DNA of 64,000 bases, taken from positions 213,319 through 277,318 of the forward strand of contig NZ_FRDH01000004.1 of the NCBI RefSeq assembly GCF_900143205.1. The letters are read 5' to 3'. This document shows, one piece after another, positions 1-7,876 of this stretch; position 1 is the first letter of the stretch; each line of letters opens with the position of its first letter. Both the position numbers and the translations under genes were made by a program. The stretch comes from Butyrivibrio hungatei DSM 14810 (GTDB lineage Bacteria; Bacillota; Clostridia; Lachnospirales; Lachnospiraceae). The notes under the pieces were generated by a model. That model made no database searches. It saw nothing but the letters and a program-made list of their open reading frames with translations, and was not told where the DNA came from.

Positions 1-1
1 G

Positions 2-709
2 TCTGCGCTGGGCAGTTACGAAACGGAAGACTTCAAGGACATCAGCCACTATGCCCTTATCCGGCTGGCGAAGTTTTACGGTGTGACCGCTGATTATCTG
101 CTGGGGCTGTCTGAAATGAAAAATCACCCAAACGCCGATCTTGCAGACCTGCGTTTGAGTGATGAAATGATTGACCTGCTGAAAAGCGGGAGGATAGACA
201 ATACCCTGCTGTGTGAGCTGGCGGCGCACCCGGATTTCCCCCGGCTGATGGCTGACCTTGAAATCTATGTGAACGGAACGGCACTGAAACAGGCGCAGGG
301 TGCAAACGCCATAGTGGACACGATGAGCGCAACTGTTATAAAAAAGCATAATCCTGGCATGAGTGATACGCAGTTAAGACAGCTTATCACCGCCCATATT
401 GATGAGGACGAGTTTTGCCGCTATGTGATACAACGGGACATAAACGGGATTGCCCTTGCTCTGCGGGAAACACACAAGGACGATTTTTTCAGCGTCCCAG
501 AGGATAACCCGCTAAAAGAAATGCTGGAAACTGCTGGTGAAATCGTCAGCCAGGACAGCGACACGGAACAAGCGTACTTGGCGTTTATCTGCAAACGGCT
601 CAAGCTGAATTTTAGGAAGCTGTCAGTAGAAGAACGGAAGTGGCTGAAAAAGATTGCGGAAAAATCCGACTTGCTGAAGAATCCAAAACCGCAGAGAGGA
701 CGAAGATAA
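2..709 (+). CDS. XRE-type helix-turn-helix regulator, 5' end outside window
   Basis: The reading frame is open from base 2 and the start lies upstream of the window, so about 236 residues are visible. The first visible residues (SYETEDFKDISHYALIRLAK, then FYGVTADYLLGL) match the end of an XRE/Cro-type DNA-binding domain, whose last helix usually reads YGVSxDYLLG. The remaining roughly 190 residues are acidic and helical with no motif I recognise. Proteins of this build are common regulators in clostridial conjugative and mobilizable elements, which suits the neighbourhood. A strong terminator follows. DNA binding is likely; the genes it controls are not visible. Confidence 0.75.
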   Translation, partial: SALGSYETEDFKDISHYALIRLAKFYGVTADYLLGLSEMKNHPNADLADLRLSDEMIDLLKSGRIDNTLLCELAAHPDFPRLMADLEIYVNGTALKQAQGANAIVDTMSATVIKKHNPGMSDTQLRQLITAHIDEDEFCRYVIQRDINGIALALRETHKDDFFSVPEDNPLKEMLETAGEIVSQDSDTEQAYLAFICKRLKLNFRKLSVEERKWLKKIAEKSDLLKNPKPQRGRR

Positions 710-788
710 AAAATGCCTGAAGGGCGTGTCCGCACAGGGACATCTTGAAATTGAAGGTACTACACCAGCCGATTGAGGGATGAAACGA

Positions 789-830
789 AAAATCCGAGGC
801 AGAGAGATATTCTCTTCCTCGGATTTTTTT
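789..830 (+). terminator. Intrinsic terminator after the XRE gene
   Basis: AAAATCCGAGG pairs with CCTCGGATTTT, enclosing an AGAGA/TCTCT extension and a small loop, and is followed by a T run. It ends the transcript of the regulator at 2-709. Bases 831-1002 hold nothing I can assign. Confidence 0.85.
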
Positions 831-1002
831 ATTTCAATAGACTCTCCGCCTCGAACTTGGTATATTGTGTTGCTGAGAAATGCGGTGCCATACACCACAC
901 ATGGTTCGGAAAGTATGCTGTGAAAAAATTGCATCTTTTTTAATGCTGTCAGCGGTCTTTCCCTCTTTTCTCTTGTACGCATTGTATCGTCAGAGGCGTG
1001 GT

Positions 1003-1160
1003 TCAGAGCTTCCTTGTAACCCAGAGAGCAACGACCTGTATGTTTGGCTTCAGGAAGCCGCCCGCATCGACGAAGAAGAATATTCCTTCCATGGCATCCA
1101 TACTGTCGATTTTCCAGTTCCCGGAGGGCCTGTAATTACAATAATTCTTCCTCGCTCCAT
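1003..1160 (-). pseudogene. Remnant of a P-loop kinase-like gene
   Basis: On the minus strand an ATG at 1160 opens a frame reading MERGRIIVITGPPGTGKSTV, a textbook Walker A loop at the very N-terminus as in small nucleotide or antibiotic kinases. The frame runs to a stop within about 37 codons. A second minus frame then reads GIFFFVDAGGFLKPNIQVVA and stops at 1003, as if a deletion or frameshift had fused two parts. The remnant is far too short for a kinase, so I treat it as decayed. No specific family can be named. Confidence 0.5.
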
Positions 1161-1198
1161 TTTCGCCCTTCCTTCAACTTCGTGCTTTGTTCACTTTT

Positions 1199-1561
1199 TC
1201 ACAACGATTCAATAGGTAAATTATGCTGCTTCAAAAAGGACAGCTTATCCCAATATCCTCTCTGGAACAGAATTTTACCATTTACAACATGGAAGAAGCC
1301 GCATCCCCGCAGTCCCAGAGGATCCTTCCATTCTAAAATCGCCCACTGTCCATCTTCAAAGATGTTCTCTACAATGGCAGTCATATCGGCAGTGGCAAAT
1401 TCTGTTGTAAACATTTCTCGGATTGCATCTATCCCAATCACGGGATCATTTGTCACTTGATGGTTGGTTGCGTTATCATGGTACAAGCTCACGATTGCTT
1501 CTACATCGTGATTATTGAACGCATCTACCCATTTACATACTACTTCTTTTGGTCGTAACAT
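1199..1561 (-). CDS. SnoaL-like / NTF2-fold protein
   Basis: A 120-residue protein with the NTF2-like/SnoaL pattern: WVDAFNNHDVEAIVSLYHD near the N-terminus, then the usual 'VIGIDAIREMF' and 'AILEWKDPLG' segments. These are small cone-shaped folds used as polyketide cyclases, isomerases or nuisance-compound binding proteins; the substrate cannot be told. I chose the inner ATG at 1561 because GGAGG lies eight bases before it; an upstream ATG at 1576 overlaps that ribosome site. It lies 58 bases downstream of the ABC exporter operon on the same strand and may be co-transcribed with it. Confidence 0.8.
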   Translation of the reverse strand: MLRPKEVVCKWVDAFNNHDVEAIVSLYHDNATNHQVTNDPVIGIDAIREMFTTEFATADMTAIVENIFEDGQWAILEWKDPLGLRGCGFFHVVNGKILFQRGYWDKLSFLKQHNLPIESL

Positions 1562-1619
1562 AAATATTTCCTCCATATATCGTTAGCTGCCTTTTTCAAG
1601 ATACACGATTCATGTAAAA

Positions 1620-2405
1620 TCACAATTCCCGCCGTTTCCATTGTTTCAGGGCAGCTGCGACACAAATGCCTGCCACAACGATTGTTAAGAAGATATAGGG
1701 AAGGTGGAAACCGTGCAGTGCTACCTCGTACACATCAAAATAACGCAATGGGGTCAGAAAGTCCAGAAAATGATTACCTGTGTACTCGGCAGTAAAGGCC
1801 AACGCATAGGCAGCCAGCATGGAAATTGTTCCTGTCCGCACCGCAGCCCTATAGGACAGGAGCACGCTGGCAAACAGCAGCCCCAGGGCAAAAAAGAGGA
1901 TCTGGGTAAAGAACATTCCCATCGTTGTGGAAAGCACCGCTCCCGGCTGATCCAGACCACCCAAAGGAAGAACAATTGTGAAATAATTGCACACGCCACT
2001 GAACAGGGCGAACACCAGCAGGTTCACTGCCGAGACGATCACCTTCGCCAGAACAATGGTTTTCCGCTTCACAGGCTTTGTGAACAGGTATTCCGATGTT
2101 CCGAATTTCTTTTCCTTTGCCACACAGGACAGTCCCAAAGACATGGCATAGGGAAACGCCAGCAGTCCCTCCCAGAAATAGATGCACACATACCAGCCGG
2201 TGGATGTCGTCAAGTCGCCTTTGACTCCGAACATAATCATGATCAGTCTCGGAAATTGGCTGACCATCGCGGCCATTTCATCCAGACTGTCCTGTAGGGA
2301 CAGAAGCTCAAAATAGCAGAAACCGCACAGAAGCAGCATGATTCCCAGCCAGATCAGCAAAAGTCTTCTGGTTTGACGAAACTCATTTTTAATCAATATT
2401 TTCAT
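1620..2405 (-). CDS. ABC transporter permease (ABC-2 type), second subunit
   Basis: About 261 residues with six predicted hydrophobic segments and the SEYLFTKPVKR motif typical of ABC-2 permeases paired with this class of ATPase. It is the last gene of a four-gene minus-strand operon: TetR regulator, ATPase, two related permeases. The inner ATG at 2405 is preferred because AAGGAGG precedes it by seven bases. The two permeases share the SEYLFTKP motif and probably form a heterodimeric membrane channel. Substrate unknown; TetR control suggests export of a toxic compound. Confidence 0.88.
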   Translation of the reverse strand: MKILIKNEFRQTRRLLLIWLGIMLLLCGFCYFELLSLQDSLDEMAAMVSQFPRLIMIMFGVKGDLTTSTGWYVCIYFWEGLLAFPYAMSLGLSCVAKEKKFGTSEYLFTKPVKRKTIVLAKVIVSAVNLLVFALFSGVCNYFTIVLPLGGLDQPGAVLSTTMGMFFTQILFFALGLLFASVLLSYRAAVRTGTISMLAAYALAFTAEYTGNHFLDFLTPLRYFDVYEVALHGFHLPYIFLTIVVAGICVAAALKQWKRREL

Positions 2406-2417
2406 GTTCACACCTCC

Positions 2418-3212
2418 TTAGCTGCGGAACTGAATGTCTTTTTTCAGAAAGACACCGTAAGAAAGCACCAAAAACAAGGCAAACAGCAGCACGCACCACC
2501 CAAGATACCGGAGGTCATAGAAGCCGGCTTTGGAGATCTCGGCGGCTCCGAAGAACGAGTAGGGAGACAGAAAACTGATAGCCCGGTTACTGACGATGTT
2601 GGAGAAGCTGGTAATGCAATACTCAACGAACACAACCAAACCGGCAGTCAGCAGCGGACTGCGGTTGCGGGAAAACAAAACTCCCACCATCAGACCCATT
2701 GCAGCGAAGAACAGCGTAACAAGGGTCAGGGACAGGGCAATCAGGAAAAACTCTCCCCAGGGAGTTCCGGAACGGAATATTGCCATGGCGAAAAGGGAAG
2801 CCAGCAGATACGCCGCACCAACGATTGCCACGCCGACAAACACGGTCAATGCCTTTGCCCAATAAATTGCTTTCCGGGGAAAGGGCTTTGTAAACAGATA
2901 TTCCGAGGTTCCTTCCGTACATTCTCTGGTGTGAATGGAAATGCCGAAGTGCATCCCAAAAATGCCGGAGGCAATCATGAAAAAGCTGGTCAGGAACCCA
3001 TAAATGCCCAGCGGAGAGGTTAGGTATTCCATCGATACGCCGACACTCCTGTAAAAGTCCGTGGTGCCCATGGTTTCAAAGAGTTCCACGGAGGCAGCAT
3101 CCAGAAAGCTGTAATAAGTCGGCGTCATCAAAAAAATACACAGTGCCAAGGCGATAGCCCAGCCCAGGATATAGGTTCGATGTCTTTTCAGTTCATATTT
3201 CAAAATGACCAT
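2418..3212 (-). CDS. ABC transporter permease (ABC-2 type), first subunit
   Basis: About 264 residues beginning MVILKYELKRHRTYILGW, with several membrane segments and SEYLFTKPFPRKAIYWAK in the first third. The long open frame extends upstream into the ATPase gene, but AGGAGGT lies seven bases before the ATG at 3212, which gives a normal N-terminus. Only 13 bases separate it from the ATPase and 12 from the next permease, so the three are surely one transcription unit. Likely half of the exporter channel. Confidence 0.9.
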   Translation of the reverse strand: MVILKYELKRHRTYILGWAIALALCIFLMTPTYYSFLDAASVELFETMGTTDFYRSVGVSMEYLTSPLGIYGFLTSFFMIASGIFGMHFGISIHTRECTEGTSEYLFTKPFPRKAIYWAKALTVFVGVAIVGAAYLLASLFAMAIFRSGTPWGEFFLIALSLTLVTLFFAAMGLMVGVLFSRNRSPLLTAGLVVFVEYCITSFSNIVSNRAISFLSPYSFFGAAEISKAGFYDLRYLGWCVLLFALFLVLSYGVFLKKDIQFRS

Positions 3213-3225
3213 GCCTGACACCTCC

Positions 3226-4113
3226 TTACGCATAGTAGTGCATGAAGATTTCCTCCAAAGAGGGCTCTTCCAAAAGCACATCGTCCAAATGCAGCAGGTG
3301 AAGCTTGTCGATGATCGCTGTGATATTGCCGTTATACATAAAGGAAACAGAGGTCTTGTCAGGACTCTCGGTGTAGTTGGCAATGCCGGGCAAGCCCCAG
3401 AAGTCACGGGGAATGGTTGTTTTGGCGGTGAGGCTGACCTTTTTATAGCCGCTTTCCCGAAGCTCTTTGATGGACTGAATGCCCACGAGTTTGCCTTCTT
3501 TTAAGATTGCCACCCGGTCACACAGCTTCTGTACTTCGCTGAGGACATGGGATGAGAAGAAAATGGTGGTTCCCCGGCTGTTCTCCTCCTTCAGAATATC
3601 GTAGAAGGCCTGCTGGATCAGCGGGTCTAAGCCGCTGGTGGGCTCGTCCATAATCAGCAGCTTGGGCGAGGTCATGATGGCAGACACAATCCCCACCTTT
3701 TTCTTGTTACCCAGAGACAGGTCTGCGATTTTCCGGGTCAGATCCAGATTAAGGCGCTCAGAAAGCTCATACATTTTCGTTTCGCAGTCCATGCCGTACA
3801 GGTCAGCGGTGTATTGCAGCAGGTCCCGCACCTTCATGTTTTCATAATAGCTGTTCTCGCTGGGAAGGTAGCCCACATCTCTGGCAATGACACTGGCCTT
3901 GGTCTGACAGTCCAGGCCGAAAATAGAGGCGTTGCCGCCGCTGGGATGGATCAGGCCCATCAGCGTGCGGATGGTGGTGGATTTTCCTGCACCGTTGGGG
4001 CCAATGAAGCCGAAAAACTCGCCCTCATTCACCGAGAAACTGAGGTCGTTGATCCCCCGATGGGTTCCATAGTGCTTGGTCAGCTGGTTTAAGACGATTG
4101 CTTGCTCACTCAT
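3226..4113 (-). CDS. ABC transporter ATP-binding protein
   Basis: A 295-residue ATPase with Walker A (GPNGAGKSTT), a degenerate signature motif (LSLGNKKKVG), Walker B (LLIMDEPTSGLDP) and the H-loop (SSHVL). The C-terminal ~80 residues are the extension usual for drug and lantibiotic exporters of the ABC-2 type. The start overlaps the TetR stop by four bases (ATGA-type coupling), so translation is linked. It energises the two permeases encoded downstream. Confidence 0.95.
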   Translation of the reverse strand: MSEQAIVLNQLTKHYGTHRGINDLSFSVNEGEFFGFIGPNGAGKSTTIRTLMGLIHPSGGNASIFGLDCQTKASVIARDVGYLPSENSYYENMKVRDLLQYTADLYGMDCETKMYELSERLNLDLTRKIADLSLGNKKKVGIVSAIMTSPKLLIMDEPTSGLDPLIQQAFYDILKEENSRGTTIFFSSHVLSEVQKLCDRVAILKEGKLVGIQSIKELRESGYKKVSLTAKTTIPRDFWGLPGIANYTESPDKTSVSFMYNGNITAIIDKLHLLHLDDVLLEEPSLEEIFMHYYA

Positions 4114-4727
4114 TTTTGATACTCCTCCTTATAAAAATTTTTCCGCAGAATTGCGATGTTCTCCTCAAAATCCTCCATGACAGCCTGAAAATCGAAGGCC
4201 GCCGCCCCACGGTACCGGGCCGCATAGCCCTCGGCCATCAGAAGCAGCATCTGAAATACCGGCCGGGCATCCTCCGGGTTTTTGAATTTCAAAGCGTCCT
4301 CCTCCCGAAGAACCATATCGTTTCTGAAGCTGCAGGCTTCCTCTGTCAGAATCACCAGCGCATCGGCTACTTCGGGAGAAGTTTCTTCCCAGACGCTGGT
4401 AATAAACTGCAGGGTGAAGGGCTGATTTTGGAAGCTCTCCATTTCCATGCGGCTGGATGCCAGGATCCTGTCGAACAAATCCGTTTTGGAATCCAGATGT
4501 GCTTTTTCAAATATTTCTTCAATGACCTTTTTACAGTATTCCAGCAGATAAATATAGAGCTGTTTTTTGCTTCCGAAATACTGAAACATGGATGCCTTGG
4601 AGATATGAGCAGCCACTGCAATATCATTGACGGATGCTTTTTCATAACCAAATTTTCCGAAGCACTGAAGTGCTGCGTTCAGGATCGTCATTTTCTTTTC
4701 TTCCGTCAGCGCCAAAAATTTTTCCAC
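4110..4727 (-). CDS. TetR/AcrR-family repressor of the ABC exporter operon
   Basis: 205 residues. The N-terminal helix-turn-helix reads ILNAALQCFGKFGYEKASVN followed by DIAVAAHISKASMFQYFGSK, the classic TetR DNA-binding domain; the rest is a variable ligand domain. It is the first gene of the exporter operon and is translationally coupled to the ATPase. Two matching palindromes lie over the operon promoter just upstream (4751-4767 and 4784-4800), so autorepression relieved by an exporter substrate is the natural model. Confidence 0.93.
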   Translation of the reverse strand: MEKFLALTEEKKMTILNAALQCFGKFGYEKASVNDIAVAAHISKASMFQYFGSKKQLYIYLLEYCKKVIEEIFEKAHLDSKTDLFDRILASSRMEMESFQNQPFTLQFITSVWEETSPEVADALVILTEEACSFRNDMVLREEDALKFKNPEDARPVFQMLLLMAEGYAARYRGAAAFDFQAVMEDFEENIAILRKNFYKEEYQK

Positions 4728-4750
4728 TTTGATCCCTGCCTTTCAACGAA

Positions 4751-4767
4751 ATAACCGAATCGGTTAT
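4751..4767. promoter_or_regulatory. TetR operator 1
   Basis: ATAACCGA-A-TCGGTTAT is a perfect 17-bp palindrome, just downstream of the -10 box of the exporter promoter, where bound repressor would block the start of transcription. Its centre is 33 bp (about three helical turns) from that of operator 2. Confidence 0.82.
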
Positions 4768-4771
4768 TTAT

Positions 4772-4800
4772 AATATAACACCAATAACCGATTCGGTCAA
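4772..4800 (-). promoter_or_regulatory. Promoter of the TetR-ABC exporter operon with operator 2
   Basis: On the minus strand TTGACC (4800-4795), a 17-base spacer and TATATT (4777-4772) form a good sigma-A promoter. A second copy of the palindrome, ATAACCGA-T-TCGGTCAA at 4784-4800, covers the -35 box and most of the spacer and differs from operator 1 in its last bases. It is the only promoter seen for the TetR-ATPase-permease genes. Confidence 0.85.
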
Positions 4801-4841
4801 GTAATTAAAATTATCATTTTAAAAATAGATAGACACCCAAA

Positions 4842-4884
4842 AAGCCGCCTGTACGAGCATTTCCCATGCCCGCACAGGCGGCTT
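4842..4884 (-). terminator. Intrinsic terminator of the Crp/Fnr-type gene
   Basis: AAGCCGCCTGT pairs with the end ACAGGCGGCTT around a loop that itself pairs in part; on the minus strand it is followed by TTTTT. A nearly identical hairpin occurs at 16199-16241 in opposite orientation (see findings). Confidence 0.85.
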
Positions 4885-4936
4885 GCGTTATTATGCAAAA
4901 TTGTTTTTCCGTTTCTCAAAGCCGGCTCATTCTAAA

Positions 4937-5611
4937 TCAATCCGATGAATATGTGAACAACGTGAATTTGTTTTTGCTGTACTGAAGTATCCCATCCTTT
5001 TGCATCTGAGAAAGCGCCACCGACATGGCGGCCCGTTCGACGCAGAGGTAGTCCGCCAGCTGCTGGCGGTTATAGGGGATGGTAAAGGACAGGCTGCCGC
5101 ACCGGTCTGCTTCCGATGACAGGTAAGACAGGAGCTTTTCCTTGGTAGATCGTTTGCTGATATGATTGATTTTATCATGCATCCGCAGAGATTTGCCTGC
5201 GATCACATTGACCAGATTGCGGATCAGCTGAGCATGGTGGGAACAGGTATTTGAACAGGCTGAGAGAATGCGGTTGATGTTCAATAGCAACACCTGGCAA
5301 TCGGCTTCGGCGACCACGCTCACATTCAGCACACTCCCCATGGAGGCGGCGAATACCTCCCCACAGGAATCTCCGGGAGAAAGAATGTCCAGAATATTCC
5401 GATGTCCCCACACATCCTCCTGAACAATGACTGCGGAGCCGGATAGGACAATTCCCATGACCTCGGTGCTGTTTCCAGCTCTCAGGATATAGCTACCCTT
5501 GGGATAGGGTGTTACAACAGCGCTCATACACTGAAGGATCGACAGGATCTCCTCATCTGACATGGCCATAAAAAAGGGGGTATGCTTCAAAAGCGATAAA
5601 TATGCTTTCAT
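4937..5611 (-). CDS. Crp/Fnr-family regulator (HcpR-like)
   Basis: 224 residues. An N-terminal cyclic-nucleotide-type beta-barrel ('YPKGSYILRAGNSTEVMGIV') is followed by a C-terminal winged helix ('NRQQLADYLCVERAAMSVAL'). It is divergent from a ferredoxin-hcp operon; in many anaerobes Hcp is controlled by Crp/Fnr-family proteins such as HcpR that sense nitrosative stress. Cysteines are present (for example CSNTCSHH) but there is no clear Fnr iron-sulphur cluster motif, so a haem or other sensing mode is equally possible. A perfect palindrome lies just upstream of its start. Confidence 0.88.
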   Translation of the reverse strand: MKAYLSLLKHTPFFMAMSDEEILSILQCMSAVVTPYPKGSYILRAGNSTEVMGIVLSGSAVIVQEDVWGHRNILDILSPGDSCGEVFAASMGSVLNVSVVAEADCQVLLLNINRILSACSNTCSHHAQLIRNLVNVIAGKSLRMHDKINHISKRSTKEKLLSYLSSEADRCGSLSFTIPYNRQQLADYLCVERAAMSVALSQMQKDGILQYSKNKFTLFTYSSD

Positions 5612-5623
5612 TTTCAGTCTCCT

Positions 5624-5639
5624 TGTTTGAAATCAAACA
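5624..5639. promoter_or_regulatory. Candidate operator of the Crp/Fnr regulator
   Basis: TGTTTGA-AA-TCAAACA is a perfect 16-bp palindrome in the 94-bp gap between the regulator and the ferredoxin gene. It is 13 bases from the regulator start codon, so binding would repress the regulator. Relative to a TAGTAT box at 5658-5663 on the plus strand its centre falls about 39-41 bases upstream of the expected start point, the class II activator position. Both effects are inferred. Confidence 0.65.
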
Positions 5640-5705
5640 GACTTGTTGCTTAAATTTTAGTATCATTCAAGTACGGTGTCAACCGGAACAACAAATGGAG
5701 GTGGA

Positions 5706-6392
5706 ATGAACATGATTCGGAGAATCATTGAAATTGATAGAGACGCCTGTACCGGCTGCGGTATTTGCGTGGAAGCCTGCCACGAAGGGGCTATCGGTCT
5801 GGAAAATGGGAAAGCAATTTTGCTCCGGGACGATTACTGCGACGGTCTTGGGGATTGTCTGCCTGCTTGTCCGGCGGGAGCGATCTCTTTTACAGAGCGG
5901 GAAGCCGCTGCTTACGACCATGCAGCAGTTCTGGCAAAGAAACAGGAGCATCCGCTCCCCTGTGGCTGTCCGGGGACAGAAGCACGAAGCATTCCCCGTC
6001 AAAGCTGCGACTGTTATGCAGCGCAGACCGAAAGCCGGCTGTCTCAATGGCCCGTCCAAATCAAACTGGCCCCTATCCAGGCCCCTTACTTTCAGGGGGC
6101 GTCCCTGCTGATCGCCGCCAGCTGCACGGCCTATGCTTATGCCTCTTTCCATGAGGATTTTATCGTCGGCCGCATCACTCTCATCGGCTGCCCCAAGCTG
6201 GACGGTGTGGACTATTCGGAAAAGCTGTCTCAGATCCTCAAAGGAAATGACATTCGGGACATTCTTCTGGTTCGGATGGAAGTCCCCTGCTGCGGCGGGC
6301 TGGAAAAAGCGGTTGAACGAGCGCTTGACAGCAGCGGGAAGGAAATCCCCTTCCGAACGCTTACGATTACCACTGATGGAAAAATGAAATAA
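5706..6392 (+). CDS. Ferredoxin-domain iron-sulphur protein partnered with Hcp
   Basis: About 228 residues. The N-terminus holds two 4Fe-4S motifs: CTGCGICVEACHEGA and CDGLGDCLPACPAGA. The C-terminal region has further cysteine pairs (PCGCPG, SCDC, PCCGG) that could bind metal. In anaerobes this protein is routinely encoded just before hcp and is thought to pass electrons to the hybrid cluster protein. ATG at 5706 or 5712 are both possible; GGAGG at 5697 is 4 or 10 bases away. It is 24 bases before hcp, so it is the first gene of that operon. Confidence 0.88.
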   Translation: MNMIRRIIEIDRDACTGCGICVEACHEGAIGLENGKAILLRDDYCDGLGDCLPACPAGAISFTEREAAAYDHAAVLAKKQEHPLPCGCPGTEARSIPRQSCDCYAAQTESRLSQWPVQIKLAPIQAPYFQGASLLIAASCTAYAYASFHEDFIVGRITLIGCPKLDGVDYSEKLSQILKGNDIRDILLVRMEVPCCGGLEKAVERALDSSGKEIPFRTLTITTDGKMK

Positions 6393-6416
6393 AAAATGAT
6401 ATAAGGAGAACCCCAA

Positions 6417-7736
6417 ATGGATCCTCAAATGTTTTGCTTTCAATGCGAACAGACCGCTGGGTGCAGCGGCTGTACCGGCAAGGCCGGTGTCTGCGGAAAA
6501 ACTGCCGCTGACGCTGCGCTTCAGGATGCGCTGACCGGGGCCCTGATCGGCCTGGCCAGAGCAACAGACGGCGGCACTACCGGCTCCGCAGATGATAAGC
6601 TGGTGCAGGAAAGCCTGTTCTCCACCCTGACCAATGTGAACTTCGACGACGAGGCTCTTCGGGGTCTGATCGACCGGGTCCATGCCGAAAAGCAGCGGAT
6701 GGTTCCTGACTGTGCCACCTGCGAAAATGCCTGCGGCCGTACCGCCGACTACGACATGAAGAAACTGTGGAACGCCCAGGAGGATATTCGGTCGCTGAAA
6801 TCCCTGATCCTCTTCGGCATCCGGGGTATCGCCGCTTACGCCTACCACGCAAGCGTCCTGGGTTACCGGGACGAAGCCGTGAATCAGTTCCTGTACAAGG
6901 CGCTGTTTGCCCTGGGCGAGGACTGGGGGATGGAGGAGCTGCTGCCCATTATCATGGAGGCGGGCGAAAAGAACCTGACCATCATGGCATTGCTGGATCG
7001 GGCCAATACGGAAACCTACGGCACACCCGCTCCTGTTACCGTGTCTCTGACCATCGAGAAGGGCCCCTTCATCGTTATCACCGGCCACGACCTCTACGAC
7101 CTGAAGTGCCTGCTGGAGCAGACGGAAGGAAAGGGCATCAACATCTACACCCACGGCGAAATGCTGTCCGCTCACGCCTATCCGGAGCTGAAGAAGTACC
7201 CCCACCTGAAGGGTAACTTCGGCACCGCATGGCAGAACCAGCAGAAGGAGTTTGCAGAGCTTCCCGCTCCCATCCTCTACACCACCAACTGCCTGATGCC
7301 GCCCAAGGCCAGCTACGCAGACCGTGTTTTTACCAGCGAGGCTGTGTCCTTTCCCAATTCCGTCCATATCGGTGAGGATCGTGACCTCACGCCCGTCATT
7401 GAAAAGGCACTGGAGCTGGGTGGTTACGCCGAAGACCGCCCCATGACAGGCATCAACGGCGGTGCCACCGTCATAACCGGCTTTGCCCGTGGCACTGTCC
7501 TGGGCGTGGCGGATAAGGTCATCGAGGCTGTGAAGGCCGGCGCCATCCGCCACTTCTTCCTGGTGGGCGGCTGTGACGGCATCCGCTCCGGCCGGGACTA
7601 CTACACCGAATTCGTGAAGAAAACCCCTGCCGATACCGTCGTCCTGACCCTTGGCTGCGGCAAGTACCGCTTCAACGATCTGGATCTGGGTACCATCGGC
7701 GGTTTGCCCCGGCTGATGGATATGCAATGTCATTAA
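6417..7736 (+). pseudogene. hcp: Hybrid cluster protein, N-terminal 436 codons (gene split by IS and inversion)
   Basis: Hcp reduces nitric oxide or hydroxylamine using a 4Fe-4S cluster and a hybrid Fe-S-O cluster. The first cluster's cysteines are present (FCFQCEQTAGCSGCTGKAGV), as is much of the catalytic body (for example FLVGGCDGIRSGRDYYTEF and LTLGCGKYRF). The true sequence stops at RLMDM (base 7724); the last three residues QCH come from the IS end. The missing C-terminus, with the GQC, and WYEQK ligands of the hybrid cluster, lies inverted at 16426-16720. As it stands the protein would lack three cluster ligands and should be inactive. Confidence 0.95.
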
Positions 7737-7759
7737 GATAAGAAAAACTGAATAAATTT

Positions 7760-7799
7760 AGCAGATATGTGATGCGTGTGACATATCTGCTATTTTTTT
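7760..7799 (+). terminator. Terminator at the entry end of IS copy 1
   Basis: AGCAGATATGT pairs with ACATATCTGCT, followed by a run of seven Ts. It lies between the IS left end and the transposase start and would stop transcripts entering from hcp, a common device that keeps transposase expression low. Confidence 0.8.
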
Positions 7800-7876
7800 G
7801 AAAAAAACACTTGACAAATTAATCAAAAAATGTGGCGAAGCCCTTGAAATATATACTTTTTAAGGAGGCGCCCCAT

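Noticed and set aside
5679..7733. 684-codon open frame on the minus strand opposite ferredoxin and hcp
   Set aside because: It mirrors two well-recognised genes in GC-rich DNA, has no family features and no ribosome site; a shadow frame.
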